Shown here piece after piece: positions 60,981 through 64,000 of a stretch of DNA of 64,000 nt. Under the pieces are notes generated by a model. It had not been told where the DNA came from. It made no database searches and was given only the letters and a program-made list of their open reading frames with translations. The stretch lies in contig NMRA01000263.1 in NCBI GenBank assembly GCA_002633005.1, positions 228,256 to 292,255 on the forward strand. The letters are read 5' to 3'. Both the position numbers and the translations under genes were made by a program. This DNA comes from Phoronis australis (lineage: Eukaryota; Phoronida; Phoronidae). Every line of letters begins with the position of its first letter. Position 1 is the stretch's first letter.

Positions 60981-61024
60981 ATGTTTGTGTGTAATGTTTG
61001 TGTGTAATGTTTGTGTGTAATGTG
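60981..61024. repeat. 14-bp tandem repeat, three units
   Basis: TGTTTGTGTGTAAT repeats three times. Confidence 0.9.
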
Positions 61025-61276
61025 ATGTAATTGTTATGAATTAGAAACAATAAACATTATTTAAATTGCTTAATTGTTCTACAATTTATTGGCATCCAAA
61101 ATCTTTTTCTGGCATCAATTCTCATCTGCCGTCCATGACCGTGTATTCGGCATGCTTCATCAGAGTGAACTGTGTTTGATAGTCCCGTGTTTAGCAGTCT
61201 GTTAACTGTGTAGTTTAGGTACGTTGTGATAGAGAACACTAAACCTTGCTCTCAAAATTATGCTATAGCTCCAGGT

Positions 61277-61536
61277 GGTCACTCATATTGACAAGGTGCC
61301 TGCAGGTGTGTACCAAATATTGGGGGTAGGCGGTACTTTTTCAGCAAGTTTTGCGGGACCTGCACAGGGTCGAATAAGCCCCTACATTTCCACTTCACCC
61401 CCACAAAAGTCCCCTGGGGGGGGGTGAGGCAGAGAAATCTACCCCACAAAAGGGAGTGGGAATTAGCAGACTTTTCCCCCGCAACCTTCGCAATTTTTGG
61501 TACAGACCTGCAGGCACCACATCAATATGAGTGACC
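61277..61536. mobile_element. 260-bp MITE with ~45-bp terminal inverted repeats
   Basis: The left end is GGTCACTCATATTGACAAGG then TGCCTGCAGGTGTGTACCAA. The right end, reverse-complemented, is GGTCACTCATATTGATGTGG then TGCCTGCAGGTCTGTACCAA. The arms pair over about 45 bp with only a few mismatches. The interior has no coding potential and includes a CCCCTGGGGGGGGGG tract. The minus frame 61395-61835 starts at GTG and is an artefact across this element. No clear target duplication is visible because the right flank is a C-run. Confidence 0.85.
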
Positions 61537-61539
61537 CCC

Positions 61540-63880
61540 CCCCGCGGGCTAGAGGGTTTGGAGTTGCAAATGCTCAAAAATGGGATATCTGGGTCTCGGG
61601 CCAAATTGCAAAGACACAAAGACAATTGTTTCTCACAACACTTGATTCTTTTTTGTCGCACCTGTGGAATAGAAACGGATCCGTGGAACAGGGATAAATC
61701 ATGGAAAAGCACAGAAATATATGATAATGCGTAAATTTTCTCGTGTATGTGAGAAGGAAGACATACTGATGCTGTGGTGACAAGTATGTGAGACAAAGCT
61801 TCAAACAATGGGACGGTTACTGTTGCCAAGTACACGTATTGAGGAAGCTGTCAATGACTGGTCTCCGGAAACTTTTGTGTAGTGTTGAGTGAAAAGATTT
61901 TTGTTTTCCAAAATGTGATCTTGTTATATCCCAAATACCAAGAGTGACAAACAATAAAGGCTACCATACCTCCACAAACCTACATTTTACACTAAACCTC
62001 AGGTCTAATAATCCACCTTTTTCAATCATCAGATATCCCACACTCACTGAGTTCATTAAAGTTAGGCCTATTGAACAGTCATTGCTTACTGAACAATCAA
62101 TAACTTTCCCCGGAGTTGGTGTTCTCTTGAAACAACGCTTTGCTGAACAACCCAGTGGTCATGTCATGAATTTTCAAGTCAGGTGGAGGCACCTTGAGTC
62201 TTTCCAAAACAGTACAGTCCCCTAGGGATTATCTGTTGCGCTCGACACATCACGTCGGTCATCAACACACCGAGGCCGTGTGCATTGCACACACAGGTGA
62301 AATGGTCTGGCCAATTCTAGCCTACCTCACTACTACTAGGCCCGAGGACGAATTATTTTAGGTAATAAACTAATGAACGATCAAATATCATTTTCATTTG
62401 CCAAAACACACAGGATTTGGTTACTAAAATCCACAACGCCTGTGATTAATACCTCTTGCACACAACTCAACAATTGAGGTTTTAGTGGTCCAGCCAAGAT
62501 AGGTAGGCCTACAGTGTCGCCACCTCTAGCCAACAAAAAATCAATACACAGAATATACCTACCTAGCATCGTTCGGCAGTATCTTCACTCTTTAACAAAA
62601 TAGAACCAGCGACTGGTCAACTGTTTATACCACCGGTTGAGACAAAATCTGACGATGAACTTTTTGCTAACATAAATGATCACATATCTATCTTCAAACT
62701 CCGCTGTACAATCGACTTCCAGCCTCTCTGTTTATCAGCATAAATGGGTTGAACTGATTGTGTACCGAGTGACCGTGCACCGAGTGACCTAGGGACCGTC
62801 TCAAAAGTTCGAATGCACAATGGAAACCAGGAACCGTTGTGTATGGAATCAATAACTCGTTGATTTAAATAAGTCAAACCATTCTCGGAACTAGGTTACG
62901 ACTAGATTTTCTCACTGTCGTTGGAAATGGATTTTTTAAATTGCAAACTATTGACGCGTGTTTATTGGCAGTAATCTATTCCGTGCCTGTTACAGTATTT
63001 TGTGTGACCTAGGCTCCTTTTGTTACGACGCGTGTAGTTTCTGACAACCGACTGTTCGATTAATCTGTAAATGATTCCGAGACCCTTTTTCACATGGCTA
63101 ACAGTTAACGGTTGGTCTTTGCCTTCGATTGACTGGGTTAATAAACGTACGCGTTTAAAAATTATCGACGATAACACCGACATCAACTCTTCAGCGTACT
63201 GTAGTGTTATATCAAGACGAATAGTGCTGTTAATATTTCATTAACAAATTCTGTTTAATTTTGGAATTATTTATGGTTTCCTACCGAGACTGTCACGTAA
63301 TGCCATCCGCCAATTTTTATAGTCATTGTCGTTACGAACTATGAGTCACAATATGTTGGATCCTAGTTATTTGTGAGACAACAAACCCAAGTCATCACCC
63401 TGATGTATCCGATAAATCACTAGATATTGTTAAAATACGCTCTGGTCCAAAATTAGGTCTGTTCTGCTTTCGTCGATATTACCAAAAGTTTTAATTTGAA
63501 TAAAAAAGCATTTGATTCCCACACTAATGAAATCGAAATTCGCTGCCTGTCGGACTGTTAACCTAACTTGATCGTTCCAAAAAATAAATAAAGGCAAGCA
63601 GGATATCGATTATGAACTTTTGATACCTGACGTGAGAATTCGAAAGGCTGGCTCTAAGATAATCAAACATTCTATTGGATGCATAACTGTGCGTGGCTGC
63701 GCCATTCAGTAGATTCGTTGGCCCGAGAATAGTTCAATGCGATAGGTTTGTCGCTCCAAGCTTCGCAGTGTTGTTTCTAGGTCGCGCGGAAAATCTCACT
63801 GTATTAGAAAGGAGTCAGTGCCTTCGAGCAGTCTGGTCTAGATTCTCTTGTTGACGTGGGAGTTGGTGGCGGAAATGGGT
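61540..63880. other. Non-coding or promoter-side stretch, nothing firmly recognised
   Basis: Contains a minor ATG-donor coincidence at about 62567-62569 (ATGCTAG|GTAGGT on minus). From about 63550 the sequence becomes richer in CpG (GTCGCGCGGAAAATC near 63782), which could be promoter-associated. Confidence 0.35.
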
Positions 63881-63886
63881 TCTTAC

Positions 63887-63908
63887 CACCATTTCTGCAG
63901 TCTTCCAT
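63887..63908 (-). CDS. Candidate first coding exon (7 codons + 1 nt), product unknown
   Basis: On minus, ATG at 63908 (TTACTATGGAAG) reads MEDCRNG plus one base, ending at a strong donor, G|GTAAGA. The exon is tiny, so the evidence is the ATG context, the donor, and the shared phase with the 25375 and 51565 candidates. A CpG-richer flank lies at about 63600-63800, but on minus that is downstream of the ATG, inside the putative first intron. Confidence 0.3.
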
Positions 63909-63949
63909 AGTAAAAGGTGTTGAAAATTTGTCATGCTTTATTAGATATG

Positions 63950-64000
63950 CCAATATCATAGGCGGATTTAGGGGGGGCCCAAGGGGCCTGCCCCCCCCCC
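63950..64000. repeat. G/C-rich transposon-like end, cut by the window edge
   Basis: GGCGGATTTAGGGGGGGCCC followed by AAGGGGCCTG and ten C. Sequences of this form commonly begin repetitive elements in animal genomes. It is incomplete here. Confidence 0.5.

Noticed and set aside
61395-61835. 146-codon minus-strand ORF
   Set aside because: Starts at GTG, crosses the 61277-61536 MITE and C-runs, and has no recognisable domain.
1-64000. CRISPR arrays, prokaryotic operons, phage genes
   Set aside because: The base composition, repeats and lack of long ORFs are those of an animal genome. The tandem arrays lack the repeat-spacer pattern of CRISPR.

Overview
The window is eukaryotic, from an AT-rich animal genome, most likely a marine invertebrate. 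There is no dense gene packing, no bacterial-style long ORF, and no ribosome-binding-site logic. Instead there is a great deal of non-coding DNA with minisatellites, short inverted-repeat elements, LINE debris and poly-C runs beside assembly gaps. The repeat types (a TIR with GTTCGCCCTAATAAATGCCC, GGGGGGGCCC element ends, HIRAN-like repeat ORFs) resemble those of marine invertebrates, but I cannot fix the phylum from sequence alone. Almost every short ORF in the window looks like chance or repeat-derived.

Host-gene signal is thin. Three short ATG-plus-splice-donor modules lie on the minus strand: 25375-25474 (33 codons + 1 nt), 51565-51610 (15 codons + 1 nt) and 63887-63908 (7 codons + 1 nt). 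All end in the same phase with G|GTRA, so they could be alternative first exons of one minus-strand gene whose shared body lies left of this window or was not recognised here. On the plus strand, 56101-56397 could be a terminal exon or small gene, with AATAAA 60 bp after its stop. None of these products is recognised.

Region by region: 1-9.4 kb has minisatellites (44-46, 18 and 29 bp), a TIR element (3807-4302), a hAT-type MITE with a near-perfect 8-bp target duplication (7591-8063), and dispersed-repeat copies. 11.3-18.1 kb has further copies of one dispersed repeat (family C) and a tandem dimer of a 374-bp repeat that carries CTCF-, NRF1-, YY1- and ETS-like sites. 18-28.5 kb is mostly featureless, with small tandem repeats and the 25.4 kb exon candidate. 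28.9-32.0 kb is a composite mobile region: a ~471-bp block duplicated across a one-base N, a ~450-bp repeat array with CTCF-like sites in each unit, and a frameshifted HIRAN-like gene relic, all between a pair of 26-bp inverted termini. 33.6-35.0 kb is the degraded 3' end of a minus-strand L1/Tx1-type LINE. 39-52.5 kb has three copies of another dispersed repeat (family A), a 48-bp array open on both strands, a 13-fold CACGTG array (44.98-45.24 kb) and a 412-base gap. 52.5-64 kb has minisatellites, a second copy of the 3.8 kb TIR family, a 260-bp MITE with long TIRs (61277-61536), and a transposon-like G/C-rich end at the window edge.

The most interesting items are the promoter/insulator-motif-rich repeats, the CACGTG array, the HIRAN-like relic inside a TIR-bounded composite, and the set of same-phase first-exon candidates.
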